Source: Candidatus Pelagibacter sp. IMCC9063 (GTDB taxonomy: Bacteria; Pseudomonadota; Alphaproteobacteria; Pelagibacterales; Pelagibacteraceae). From it: a DNA stretch of 64,000 nucleotides. The first letter of the stretch is position 1; each line of letters begins with the position of its first letter. Shown here piece after piece: positions 53,211 through 62,859 of this stretch. The stretch spans positions 1,220,728 to 1,284,727 of the forward strand of contig NC_015380.1 of assembly GCF_000195085.1 (NCBI RefSeq), in the 5' to 3' direction. Position numbers and translations under genes: made by a program. Under the pieces are notes generated by a model that was not told where the DNA came from, ran no database searches, and worked only from the letters and a program-made list of their open reading frames with translations.

Positions 53211-54221
53211 ATGGAAATTGAAAAAATTGCCCTTCAGATGCTAGCTTCTGGAAAAGGAATTCTTGCTGCTGATGAAAGTACAGGAACTATGACTAAAAGA
53301 TTAGATTCGGTAAAAGTCCCTTCTACAGAAGAAAATAGATTAGGATTTAGAGAAATATTATTTACTTCTAACAAAGTAGGTTCTTATGTGAGTGGAGTTA
53401 TTCTTTATGATGAAACAATTAAACAAAAGTCCAGCAATGGAGATACCATTCCTGAACTTTTAAATAAACAAAATATACTTCCAGGAATAAAAGTAGATGC
53501 TGGTACCAAACCTTTAGATGGATCACCTGATGAATTATATACAGACGGTTTAACTGGTCTTAGTGAAAGATTAAAAGAATATTACAATTTAGGTGCTCGC
53601 TTTACAAAGTGGAGAGCTGTGTACAAAATATCAAAAGACCATCCTAGCCAAAATGTAATTACTACCAATGCAAAATCTCTTGCAAAATATGCGGCGCTGG
53701 TTCAAGAGGCGAACATGGTACCTATTGTGGAACCAGAAGTGTTGATGGATGGCAATCACGATATCAACAAATGCTTTGAGGTTACTTCCGCCGTTCTTAA
53801 AGAATGTTTTCAAGAATTAAAAAATGAAAAAGTTAAAATGGAAGGAATTGTACTCAAGCCAAATATGATTTTAAATGGAGCAGAATCTGGATTAAAAAAT
53901 GAACCAGCAATTATTGCCGCCAAAACTTTAGAGTGTTTAAAGAATAATGTTCCTAAAGAAGTTCCTGGTATTGCGTTCCTGTCAGGAGGCCAAAGTGAAC
54001 TTGAGGCAACTACTAATCTCAATGAAATTAATAGAATAAACGATACTAAGTTAATATTTACATTTTCTTATGGAAGAGCATTACAACAAGGTGCTCTAAA
54101 ACAATGGGCAAAAGATATTCACGACAAAAAGGCTACTCAATCTGTTTTTAGTCACAGAGCTTATATGAACAGTCTTGCAGCCACAGGAAGTTGGAAGCAA
54201 GATAAAGAAGTGCTGTCATAA
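53211..54221 (+). CDS. fba: Class I fructose-bisphosphate aldolase
   Basis: The 336-residue enzyme belongs to the Schiff-base (class I) aldolases, not the zinc class II type common in bacteria. It has GKGILAADESTGTMTKR near 15-31, KVDAGTKPLDGS, RFTKWRAVYKI, MVPIVEPEVLMDG and EGIVLKPNM with the Schiff-base Lys, and GIAFLSGGQSELEATTNLN. It ends the tkt-gap-pgk-fba operon and is followed closely by thiE. Such class I enzymes are well known in marine alphaproteobacteria. Confidence 0.95.
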   Translation: MEIEKIALQMLASGKGILAADESTGTMTKRLDSVKVPSTEENRLGFREILFTSNKVGSYVSGVILYDETIKQKSSNGDTIPELLNKQNILPGIKVDAGTKPLDGSPDELYTDGLTGLSERLKEYYNLGARFTKWRAVYKISKDHPSQNVITTNAKSLAKYAALVQEANMVPIVEPEVLMDGNHDINKCFEVTSAVLKECFQELKNEKVKMEGIVLKPNMILNGAESGLKNEPAIIAAKTLECLKNNVPKEVPGIAFLSGGQSELEATTNLNEINRINDTKLIFTFSYGRALQQGALKQWAKDIHDKKATQSVFSHRAYMNSLAATGSWKQDKEVLS

Positions 54222-54225
54222 TAGA

Positions 54226-54831
54226 TTGTTAAAAAGAAACATTTATCTAATTACTCCCAACACACTCAATAAATCTTTTTATTATTTTCTTCCAAAATTA
54301 TTAAAAACAAAACGTATCAGATATCTTCAAATAAGATTAAAAAGACTTTCTAAAAAAAAACTTGTCCAAGAAATAAAAAAAATAAAAAAAATTGTTAACA
54401 AAAAAACAAAAATTATTATCAATGATTTTCCTGAAATAGCTTCTTTATTAAACTGTGATGGTTACCACCTCGGTCAAAAAGATAAGGAAATTTCTTTAGT
54501 AAAAAAAAAGTTTAAAACCCTAAAAATTGTGGGTGTCACTTGTCACAATTCTAAAAAAATAGCTTTGAGCTCAGTAAAAAAAGGTGCCTCATATGTTGCT
54601 TTTGGATCGTTTTATAAGACCAGCACCAAGAAGACAAAATTTAATGCAACGGTAGCTTTATTAAGATGGGCAAAAGATAAAATTAAAGTTCCAGTCGTTG
54701 CTATTGGCGGAATCAATGAGCATAATTACCAGCCCTTATTAAAAAATGGAGCGAATCTTATTGCTTGCTCTAGTTTTGTATGGAAAAATAAGAAATACAA
54801 CCCCTTGCAAGCTCTGAATAGATTAAAGTAA
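54226..54831 (+). CDS. thiE: Thiamine-phosphate synthase family protein
   Basis: TMP synthase joins HMP-diphosphate and thiazole phosphate. Family blocks are IINDFPEIASLLNCDGYHLGQKD (seen as INDFPEIA and DGYHLGQ), GVTCHNSKKI, YVAFGSFYKTSTK, VPVVAIGGINEHN and the C-terminal GANLIACSSF. The start is taken as the TTG at 54226, four bases after the fba stop; an ATG at 54175 would overlap fba by 47 bases and add an unlikely N-terminus. At 201 residues it is near normal. Some active-site residues are altered, so a related role cannot be excluded. Confidence 0.8.
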   Translation: MLKRNIYLITPNTLNKSFYYFLPKLLKTKRIRYLQIRLKRLSKKKLVQEIKKIKKIVNKKTKIIINDFPEIASLLNCDGYHLGQKDKEISLVKKKFKTLKIVGVTCHNSKKIALSSVKKGASYVAFGSFYKTSTKKTKFNATVALLRWAKDKIKVPVVAIGGINEHNYQPLLKNGANLIACSSFVWKNKKYNPLQALNRLK

Positions 54832-54870
54832 TTTATTTAAAAGCAAAAAAAGTGTATTACCCTCTTCATT

Positions 54871-55434
54871 ATGAAAATTTCTGCAATTGAAATTAAACCT
54901 GGAAATATCATTGAGCATAAGAATGATTTGTATCTTTGTCTTAAAACCCAGCATGTAAAACCTGGAAAAGGCGGTGCATTTAATCAAGTAGAATTAAAAA
55001 GTATCACTAAAGGAACTAAACTTAATGAAAGATTTAGATCTGATGAAACTATTGAAAAAGCTTCATTGGATGAAAGAAATTATCAATTTCTGTATAGTGA
55101 CGAACAAAGCTTATATTTTATGGATACAAAAGATTATGAACAAATTTCTATTACCAAAGAGCTGATAGGTGAAGATGAAGATTTATTGACTGAAAATTTA
55201 GATGTGGCTATTGAATTTTATGAAGACAAGCCTTTAAAGGTTAATTTGCCTAAGCACCTAGAGTTTGAAATTATTGAGACAGATGGTGTGGTCAAAGGCC
55301 AAACTGCTTCTAGTTCTTACAAGCCTGCTGTGATTCAAAATAATATTAAAATTCAAGTTCCTCCTTTTATTAACCAAGGAGATAAAGTGGTGATTGAATC
55401 TGCTTCCAGAGAATATGTGAAGAAGGTTAGCTAA
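54871..55434 (+). CDS. efp: Elongation factor P
   Basis: The 187-residue translation factor relieves stalling at proline runs. Domain I carries the loop VKPGKGGAFNQVELKS near 30-45 with the lysine that is modified in many bacteria. Domains II and III follow with the typical TDGVVKGQTASSSYKPA and VPPFINQGDKVVI. The next gene, suhB, starts at the base after the stop codon. Confidence 0.97.
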   Translation: MKISAIEIKPGNIIEHKNDLYLCLKTQHVKPGKGGAFNQVELKSITKGTKLNERFRSDETIEKASLDERNYQFLYSDEQSLYFMDTKDYEQISITKELIGEDEDLLTENLDVAIEFYEDKPLKVNLPKHLEFEIIETDGVVKGQTASSSYKPAVIQNNIKIQVPPFINQGDKVVIESASREYVKKVS

Positions 55435-56229
55435 GTGCCATTACTATCACCAGAAATTAATATTTTAGAAAAAGTTTGCATTAAAGCCTCAAAGATAATT
55501 ATTCGCGATTTTGGAGAAATTGAAAAACTTCAAGTTTCTAAAAAAGGTCCAGGTGACTTTGTTACTAAAACTGATCAAAAAGTTGAAGAAATCATTATTG
55601 AAGAACTTGAAAGAGCAAGACCCGGTTATAATTTTATTGCTGAAGAAGGAGGAACTACCAAAGAAAAAAAAAGTGAGTTTACATGGATTATAGATCCTAT
55701 CGATGGAACCAATAATTTTTTACATGGAATACCTCACTTTGCGATTTCTATAGGACTAGAAAAAAATAGTGAAGTTATTGCAGGAATAATTTTTGACCCT
55801 ATTAAAAATGAAATGTTTTTTGCTGAAAAAGGACGCGGCGCTTACTTAAACAATAGTAGAATTCGAGTCTCTTCAAGAAATATTATTGCTGATTCTATCG
55901 CCTTAACTGGGGGGCCAGCTTATGCAGAACCCAATAAGAAAATTTTTTATGAAGAATACATTGCCATGTGCAACAACTTTAACCAGGTAAGAAAGTTAGG
56001 AAGTGCAGCTTTGGATTTAGCTTATATTGCGGCAGGTAGAGCTGAAATTTTTTGGCACAAGAATTTAAAATATTGGGATATTGCTGCAGGGCTTATTATA
56101 GTTAGAGAGGCAGGTGGAACGATTACTGATTTCAGAGGTAAAACTTTTGATTTTACAAACAATCAATTACTAGCAACAAACTCCAGACTTGATAACGAGA
56201 CTACCAAAATATTATCTTCTATTAAATGA
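55435..56229 (+). CDS. suhB: Inositol monophosphatase family protein (SuhB)
   Basis: The 264-residue phosphatase has the lithium-sensitive motifs AEEGG, WIIDPIDGTNNFLHGIPHFAISIG and WDIAAGLIIVREAGG. It starts with GTG right after the efp stop. It removes phosphate from inositol phosphates or related sugars; in E. coli SuhB also affects rRNA transcription. It overlaps the MFS gene by 4 bases. Confidence 0.94.
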   Translation: MPLLSPEINILEKVCIKASKIIIRDFGEIEKLQVSKKGPGDFVTKTDQKVEEIIIEELERARPGYNFIAEEGGTTKEKKSEFTWIIDPIDGTNNFLHGIPHFAISIGLEKNSEVIAGIIFDPIKNEMFFAEKGRGAYLNNSRIRVSSRNIIADSIALTGGPAYAEPNKKIFYEEYIAMCNNFNQVRKLGSAALDLAYIAAGRAEIFWHKNLKYWDIAAGLIIVREAGGTITDFRGKTFDFTNNQLLATNSRLDNETTKILSSIK

Positions 56230-57397
56230 CAAAGTTTATCATTTTCTTATTCCTTGATGTTCTTGCATTTAGTGGGATACTAATTTCTACCCTTCCTTTT
56301 CTTATAAATAATTATGGTGGTGATATTTTTATAATCACCTTAGCTTTTGGATCTTTTTCTTTTTTTCAATTTTTTGTTTCTCCTTTCTGGGGCGGTCTTT
56401 CAGATAAGTTTGGACGAAAACCATTGTTACTTATGAATTGCATTGCAGAATTGATTGCAAATATTATTCTGGCTTTAAGCGGAACCATATTGGTTATATT
56501 TATTTCTAGACTTGTAGCTGGATTGTTTAAAACCAATGTTTCAGTAGGCACAGCTTACATTGCTGATATCACTGATGAAAAAAATAGGGCTAAAGGAATG
56601 GGAATGTTTGGTGTGGCTTTTGGACTGGGCTTTACTATTGGACCTTTGGTAGGAGGGTTGATTGCAGGGTCTAACTTTACATTAGACTCTTTGCATAATG
56701 TTGCTTGGTTTGCCTGCATTATTAATTTAATTAATTTGCTTTATGTTTTCTTTTTTTTAGATGAAAGTTTAACAGAAAAAAAAGGCTATAAGATCAGCTA
56801 TTCATTTGAAAAATTTAGATCTCAAATAAATATTGTTACTAACAAAAATCTACTTCCCTTTTTTTTCTAATATTTTGTATTCATTTAACTTTTTCTGGAA
56901 TGGAAGGAACTATAGCAATCTGGGGTCAGGAAACTTTTGTCTGGGGACCTAAAGAAATAGGTTTTGTCATGCTACTTGCTGGACTTACTCAAATTTTAGT
57001 TCAAGGGGTGTTGTTGAGAGTGTTGTTGAAATATCAGAATGAAACAACGATTATTCGAAGCGGTTATGTTTCTTTAATTTTAGGTTTTTTTATTATCCCA
57101 TTTTCTAACTTATACTTTATACCCATTGCAGTTATTCTGCTTTGTTATGGGATTGGAGTTTCAAACCCTTGTTTAAATAGTTTAATATCCAAAAATGCTA
57201 ACCCCGAATCTAGAGGGCTTGCCATGGGCTCAGCTTATTCATCCCAAGCAGCAGCAAGGTTTTTAGGACAACCTCTTGCTGGACTTATGTTTTTGTACCT
57301 TGGTAAAAATTATCATTTTTATTTTGATGTAATTTTTCTCTCGCTATTGGCTATTTTTTATTTCTTTATTAATTTAAATCGAACGAAAACCCTGTAA
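56226..57397 (+). pseudogene. MFS transporter gene with a frameshift (TetA/drug-exporter-like)
   Basis: The first frame (56226-56870, 214 residues) has six helices and the MFS motif GGLSDKFGRKPLLL after helix 2, then stops at TAA 56868-56870. The second half resumes in the -1 frame with GMEGTIAIWGQETFVWGPKEIG and six more helices to 57397. One added base in the T8 run at 56859-56866 rejoins them ([20 protein letters not shown]). The joined protein would be about 390 residues, normal for a 12-helix drug-type exporter. It overlaps suhB by 4 bases. It is either recently broken, a sequencing error, or expressed by slippage. Confidence 0.78.
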
Positions 57398-57458
57398 TTG
57401 CCTTTTGTATAGTTTCTTGTTTATTTCGGCTTATTTGCTATAAACCCCTCTTATTATT

Positions 57459-57680
57459 ATGAAAAAAAACGTGCACCCAAACTTACATCCCATTAAGGTA
57501 CAAATGACAGATGGTACTGAATTTGAAACTATGTCTACATGGGGAAAAGAAGGTGATGTTATGAAACTCGATATTGATCCAAAATCTCACCCGGCATGGA
57601 CGGGAGTTACTCAAAAGCTTCAAGACAAAGGAAGAGTAAGCAAATTTAATAAAAGATTTGCAAATTTAAAGAAGGCTTAA
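57459..57680 (+). CDS. rpmE: 50S ribosomal protein L31
   Basis: The 73-residue protein starts [28 protein letters not shown] and ends with [21 protein letters not shown], typical of L31. It has no cysteine, so it is the zinc-free form. It may help save zinc in the open ocean. The gap before it (61 bases) must hold a promoter; trcR follows 6 bases later, a usual alphaproteobacterial pair. Confidence 0.95.
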   Translation: MKKNVHPNLHPIKVQMTDGTEFETMSTWGKEGDVMKLDIDPKSHPAWTGVTQKLQDKGRVSKFNKRFANLKKA

Positions 57681-57686
57681 ATTTTT

Positions 57687-58274
57687 ATGAATCTACCATT
57701 AATGCCAAAAGCGACAGCTGTTTGGTTGATTGAAAACACAACATTGACATTTAAACAAATTGCAGATTTTTCTGGATTGCATGAGTTGGAAATTAAAGGA
57801 ATTGCAGATGGGGATGTTGCTATAGGTATTAAGGCCTACAATCCTATTTTATCTAATCAGCTTACTAGAGAAGAAATTCAATTATCTTCCGAAGATCCAT
57901 CTAGACCTTTGACCATGAAGAAAAAAAATATGGATATCGAAGTAAAAAAAATGGTTGGAACAAAATATACTCCTATTGCAAAAAGAGAAGATCGACCTAA
58001 TGCAATTGCGTGGTTAACAAAAAATTATCCTCATTTGGCAGACAGTCAAATTTGTAAATTAGTTGGAACTACTAAAAATACTGTAGTGGGAATTAGGACT
58101 AGAAAATATTGGAACATGTCCAATGTGTCACCAAAAGATCCAGTTGCTGCAAATTTATGTACACAAACTGATTTGGTTGCAGCAATAGAAAAAGCTAAAA
58201 AAAAACAAGAACGAATTGAAAAAGAAAAAAAGAAAGAAAAAGAAAAAGCAAAACAGGCTAATCCTTCTGAATAG
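57687..58274 (+). CDS. trcR: Cell cycle transcriptional regulator TrcR (DUF1013)
   Basis: The 195-residue protein has the DUF1013 N-terminus LPLMPKATAVWLIENTTLTFKQIADFSGLHELEIKGIADGD, a helix-turn-helix like region, seen as FKQIADFSGLHELEIKGIAD, and a second HTH near 117-140 (DSQICKLVGTTKNTVVGIR). The tail is Lys/Glu-rich. The family is limited to alphaproteobacteria and linked to the cell cycle. purE follows 13 bases later. Confidence 0.9.
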   Translation: MNLPLMPKATAVWLIENTTLTFKQIADFSGLHELEIKGIADGDVAIGIKAYNPILSNQLTREEIQLSSEDPSRPLTMKKKNMDIEVKKMVGTKYTPIAKREDRPNAIAWLTKNYPHLADSQICKLVGTTKNTVVGIRTRKYWNMSNVSPKDPVAANLCTQTDLVAAIEKAKKKQERIEKEKKKEKEKAKQANPSE

Positions 58275-58287
58275 GAGACTTTTTTCC

Positions 58288-58794
58288 GTGAAAACAAAAA
58301 AAAATTCCAGTCCAAAAGTCGCCGTCATAATGGGCAGTAAATCAGACTGGCCAACCATGAAATTCTGTACGGAAACTTTAAAAAAACTTCAGGTAAAGTT
58401 TGATGCTAAGATAATTTCCGCACACAGAACTCCGGATCGAATGTATGCATTTGCCAAAAGTGCTGAAAAAGAAAATTACTCAGTTATCATTGCTGGAGCT
58501 GGTGGTTCTGCACATTTACCTGGTATGATTGCATCTATGAGTACATTGCCAGTAATAGGCGTTCCTATTGAAAGTAAAAAATTAAAAGGATTGGATAGCT
58601 TGCTATCAATTGTTCAAATGCCAAAAGGTATTCCTGTGGGAACAGTTGCCATCGGAGAGGATGGAGCTATCAATGCTGGAATCATGGCAGCCTCCATTAT
58701 TGCTCTTGAAAATAAAGAAGTTAAAAAAAACTTAGTTCTTTGGAGAAACAAACAAACCAATTCTGTTAAAAAAAACCTAATTAATGAGTTCTGA
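58288..58794 (+). CDS. purE: N5-carboxyaminoimidazole ribonucleotide mutase
   Basis: The enzyme has VAVIMGSKSDWPTMK near the start, SAHRTPDRMYAFA, GAGGSAHLPGMIASMSTLPVIGVP and the tail GAINAGIMAASIIAL. The start is taken as the GTG at 58288, preceded by AGGAG at 58273-58277, giving 168 residues; an upstream ATG would lie inside the lysine-rich end of trcR. PurE and PurK together turn AIR into CAIR in purine synthesis. It overlaps purK by 11 bases. Confidence 0.95.
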   Translation: MKTKKNSSPKVAVIMGSKSDWPTMKFCTETLKKLQVKFDAKIISAHRTPDRMYAFAKSAEKENYSVIIAGAGGSAHLPGMIASMSTLPVIGVPIESKKLKGLDSLLSIVQMPKGIPVGTVAIGEDGAINAGIMAASIIALENKEVKKNLVLWRNKQTNSVKKNLINEF

Positions 58795-59845
58795 CAAACC
58801 AATTCTAGGTATTATTGGTGGTGGACAATTGGGAAGTATGCTTTGTCAGGCTGCCAAAAAACTTAATATTTCAACTACGATTCTAACAGACGATCTACAC
58901 GCCCCTGCTCAAAACTTTTGTGATGCCTTTGTGCATTCTGATTACAAGGATTCTTCAGCTTTAGAAAAATTCGCTAAAACGTGTGATTATATTACTTTTG
59001 AATTTGAAAATATTCCTTTTGAAATTCTAGAACAAATTTCAGCTATTACTAAAATTAATCCAAATCCAAACATTAATAAAATTGTTCAAAATAGATTTAC
59101 GGAAAAAAATTTTCTTAAAACTTTAGGAATTGCAACAACTTCATACACATTTATTAAATCCAAAATAGATATAGAGAAAAATCAGAATCTGTTACCTGGA
59201 ATTTTAAAAACCTGTACACTTGGATATGACGGCAAGGGGCAACATGTTATTAGCAGCATGGAAGATGTGAAAGATGATTGGTGCTTTTCATCTGATTATA
59301 TATTGGAAAAGTTTATTGATCTAAAACAAGAAATTTCTGTAATTATAACAAGATATTCGGATGGAGGCTTATCAATTTTTGAACCTATAGAAAATATACA
59401 CAAAGAACAAATTTTGAATACCTCGATTATTCCAGCTAAAATTAACTCGGAAATATGCGATGAGGCAAAAATTATAGCAAAAAAAATATCAGAAAAGTTA
59501 AAATATACAGGAACTATGTGTGTTGAGTTTTTTATAGATAAGAAAAATAAGTTATATGTAAATGAAATTGCACCTAGAGTGCACAACTCTGGGCATTTAA
59601 CAATCAATGCTTTTAATATCAGTCAATTTGAAAATCATGTGAGGGCTGTATGCGGTTTAGAAAAAATTGAATTACAAAAAAAATCTGATGCTAAGATGGT
59701 CAATATTATAGGCGACGAAATCAATGATTACCGAGGAAAACTACTTAATAAAAATCAATTCTTGTTTGATTATCAAAAAAAAGAAATTAAAGATAAAAGA
59801 AAAATGGGCCACATAACCACTCTTCTCGATACAAAAGATAGTTGA
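58784..59845 (+). CDS. purK: N5-carboxyaminoimidazole ribonucleotide synthase
   Basis: The 353-residue ATP-grasp enzyme starts with ILGIIGGGQLGSMLCQAAKKLN and has EKFIDLKQEISVII and the C-terminal NEIAPRVHNSGHLTINAFNISQFENHVRAVCG, seen as EIAPRVHNSGHLTINA. It carboxylates AIR using bicarbonate and ATP. It overlaps purE by 11 bases. It converges on the COQ9-like gene with nine bases between stops and no evident terminator. Confidence 0.95.
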   Translation: MSSDKPILGIIGGGQLGSMLCQAAKKLNISTTILTDDLHAPAQNFCDAFVHSDYKDSSALEKFAKTCDYITFEFENIPFEILEQISAITKINPNPNINKIVQNRFTEKNFLKTLGIATTSYTFIKSKIDIEKNQNLLPGILKTCTLGYDGKGQHVISSMEDVKDDWCFSSDYILEKFIDLKQEISVIITRYSDGGLSIFEPIENIHKEQILNTSIIPAKINSEICDEAKIIAKKISEKLKYTGTMCVEFFIDKKNKLYVNEIAPRVHNSGHLTINAFNISQFENHVRAVCGLEKIELQKKSDAKMVNIIGDEINDYRGKLLNKNQFLFDYQKKEIKDKRKMGHITTLLDTKDS

Positions 59846-59854
59846 TCAAAAAAC

Positions 59855-60475
59855 TTAAAATCCTCGACCTTTTTCTTTTGAGCCAAAATTAAAGTTTTTA
59901 ATTATAGACAGGATATCAGCGGAGCAAATTTTGGATTTAAGATCATTAAATTGCTTTACTTTTTTTAGAGAGTTTTGAATATCCTCCTCAATAAGCTCTT
60001 TTGAATAATTAGAAAGATTTAGCATTTTGATAAAAATTTTTGAATAAATTGAGGATAATATTAATCTTTTAGAATAGTAATTAATATCTGTTGCTGTATC
60101 ACCTGCTAGACTCCACATTTTGCTGCTGGTCGAAAAAAAATAATCTAAAATTTGCGACACTTTTTTTTCGGTGAGTAGAAATAAAAAGCTTTTTTTTAAA
60201 AAATTCTTATTTTTTAAATCTGATTCTAATTGATATTGTAGAAATTGTTTAATTTTAGCTGTAGTGCTTTTGGTTTTAGGAATCAGCAAATCTAGTTGTT
60301 TTAGATTTTCTTCAAAATAAAATGAAAGGACTATAAACGCTATTTCTTTACTATCTAAGTAGCGGTAGTTCTTGTTTTTTTTTACCAATTCTAATTCTTT
60401 TAACCTTGAAAAACTGAAAGAAGATTTTTGCATCAGTAAAAAATTTAAAAGTTTTTTCTTTTCTAAATTAGTCAT
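59855..60475 (-). CDS. COQ9-family ubiquinone biosynthesis protein
   Basis: The 206-residue helical protein has the COQ9 region MWSLAGDTATDINYYSKRLILSSIYSKIFI (seen as AGDTATDINYYSKRLIL) near 122-152. COQ9 proteins have a TetR-like fold, bind lipid or ubiquinone intermediates and aid COQ7-type hydroxylation. The N-terminal half is Lys-rich and diverged. In many alphaproteobacteria coq9 follows rpsU, whereas here it overlaps mreD by 8 bases. The family call rests on this motif and the overall pattern. Confidence 0.75.
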   Translation of the reverse strand: MTNLEKKKLLNFLLMQKSSFSFSRLKELELVKKNKNYRYLDSKEIAFIVLSFYFEENLKQLDLLIPKTKSTTAKIKQFLQYQLESDLKNKNFLKKSFLFLLTEKKVSQILDYFFSTSSKMWSLAGDTATDINYYSKRLILSSIYSKIFIKMLNLSNYSKELIEEDIQNSLKKVKQFNDLKSKICSADILSIIKNFNFGSKEKGRGF

Positions 60476-60980
60476 TTGTTTTTATACTACCAAACTTAGT
60501 AAGGAAGAATTTTAAGACAAACCAAATAAATGGGTATAAAATAAAAGATCCTATAAAGTTATATATATGAATTAGCGGTTCAAAAGATGTCTTACTCAAA
60601 TAAAGAACAATTAGAATTACGGTGTAGGCAATGAAGAGAGCTATTCCTAAGGCAACCCATTCTGCAAAAAAATTAGTTCTTAATTTAATTGTTTCTTGAA
60701 AAACTGCTATTTTATAAATTGTCATATAAGCTAGGGAAGAAGTTCCAAATGGAATTCCAGAAATTGAATCTGCAATAAGACCTAAGATAAACATGGAAAA
60801 AAAAGAAAAGTATTTATAATTGTTAAATGTAAAAAAATATATCAACAAATATGTCATATTAAAAAATTTATAAAAATTTAGATTTAATGAAAATTGAGCA
60901 AAAAGAGTAGCGCTCCAGATTGAGATCAGAACTAACGCTATTCCTAAAAATTCCTGATAATTGTTTTTTCTTTTAATCAT
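60468..60980 (-). CDS. mreD: Rod-shape-determining protein MreD
   Basis: The 170-residue membrane protein has five or six hydrophobic helices and the MreD-like FILGLIADSISGIPFGTSSLAYM, seen as GLIADSISGIPFGTSS. It forms the elongation complex with MreB and MreC. It lies 2 bases after mreC and overlaps the COQ9-like gene by 8 bases. Confidence 0.88.
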   Translation of the reverse strand: MIKRKNNYQEFLGIALVLISIWSATLFAQFSLNLNFYKFFNMTYLLIYFFTFNNYKYFSFFSMFILGLIADSISGIPFGTSSLAYMTIYKIAVFQETIKLRTNFFAEWVALGIALFIAYTVILIVLYLSKTSFEPLIHIYNFIGSFILYPFIWFVLKFFLTKFGSIKTND

Positions 60981-60982
60981 GA

Positions 60983-61804
60983 CTAGTTAATAAAAACAGA
61001 AACATAATCTGTTTGATGCAGTTTGTAATTAAAGTTTATGCTATAGCTTTGCTTTTTGGTACTCTCATCATATTTTACATTAGAAACTGTTCCAACTAAA
61101 ATACCTTTTTTTAAAATCCCATCTATATCAGAAGTGTAAATACTGTCTTCACTCTTCAATCGAAAATTTTTAGGCAAATATTGAATATTAAATTTGCTCT
61201 TAGAGCTGGGATCTCCTGAAAAAATAGCTTGGGTTGATAACTCTCCTATTGTAACAGGTATGTTGCTATTTATATCATTCAATAGCTTTACTCTGGATGA
61301 CTTATAATTTACTTCCTCTAACTGTCCTATCAAATTATTGTTTTTTACCACTGGATTTCCAATTTTCATTCCATCTCCTGCCCCTTTATTAATAGTCAAT
61401 GAGCTTGACGTGATTGTATTTACTCTTAAAATAACTTTTGCTGGAATGGTTTCATTTTGGTAAATTTTCTCTTCTTCAATAAATCTTTGAGTTTTTTGAT
61501 TCTTTTGTCTTAAGAATTTATTATCTGCAATTAGTTTTTGTCTTTCTTCTTGTAAAATACGTATTTGTTCATTTTCTTTGTTAAGTGTAACAATGTGCAT
61601 AACATAGCCAGGTACATTTAAAACTTCCTTGATTGGCCAGGTAATGATGTAACTGGAGTGGGCAACGGCATCATTAATAACTGCTTTTATATTTTTAAAG
61701 TACTTTTGATTAAAATTATCTAAATAAATAAATGAACATGCAGCAGAAAATAAAAGAAAAAATCTTAAATTGCTTTGGTCAAACCAACTATTTTTTGCAT
61801 TCAT
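60983..61804 (-). CDS. mreC: Rod-shape-determining protein MreC
   Basis: The 273-residue protein has one N-terminal membrane helix (about 11-28), a coiled coil (about 70-105, NEQIRILQEERQKLIADNK) and a periplasmic beta domain with INKGAGDGMKIGNPVVKNNNLIGQL and the later SVRLLNDINSNIPV-like segment. MreC links the MreB filament to cell-wall synthesis. It lies seven bases after mreB. Confidence 0.93.
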   Translation of the reverse strand: MNAKNSWFDQSNLRFFLLFSAACSFIYLDNFNQKYFKNIKAVINDAVAHSSYIITWPIKEVLNVPGYVMHIVTLNKENEQIRILQEERQKLIADNKFLRQKNQKTQRFIEEEKIYQNETIPAKVILRVNTITSSSLTINKGAGDGMKIGNPVVKNNNLIGQLEEVNYKSSRVKLLNDINSNIPVTIGELSTQAIFSGDPSSKSKFNIQYLPKNFRLKSEDSIYTSDIDGILKKGILVGTVSNVKYDESTKKQSYSINFNYKLHQTDYVSVFIN

Positions 61805-61811
61805 TTAACTT

Positions 61812-62846
<1,035 letters not shown>

Positions 62847-62859
62847 TTATCCTTTCTTA

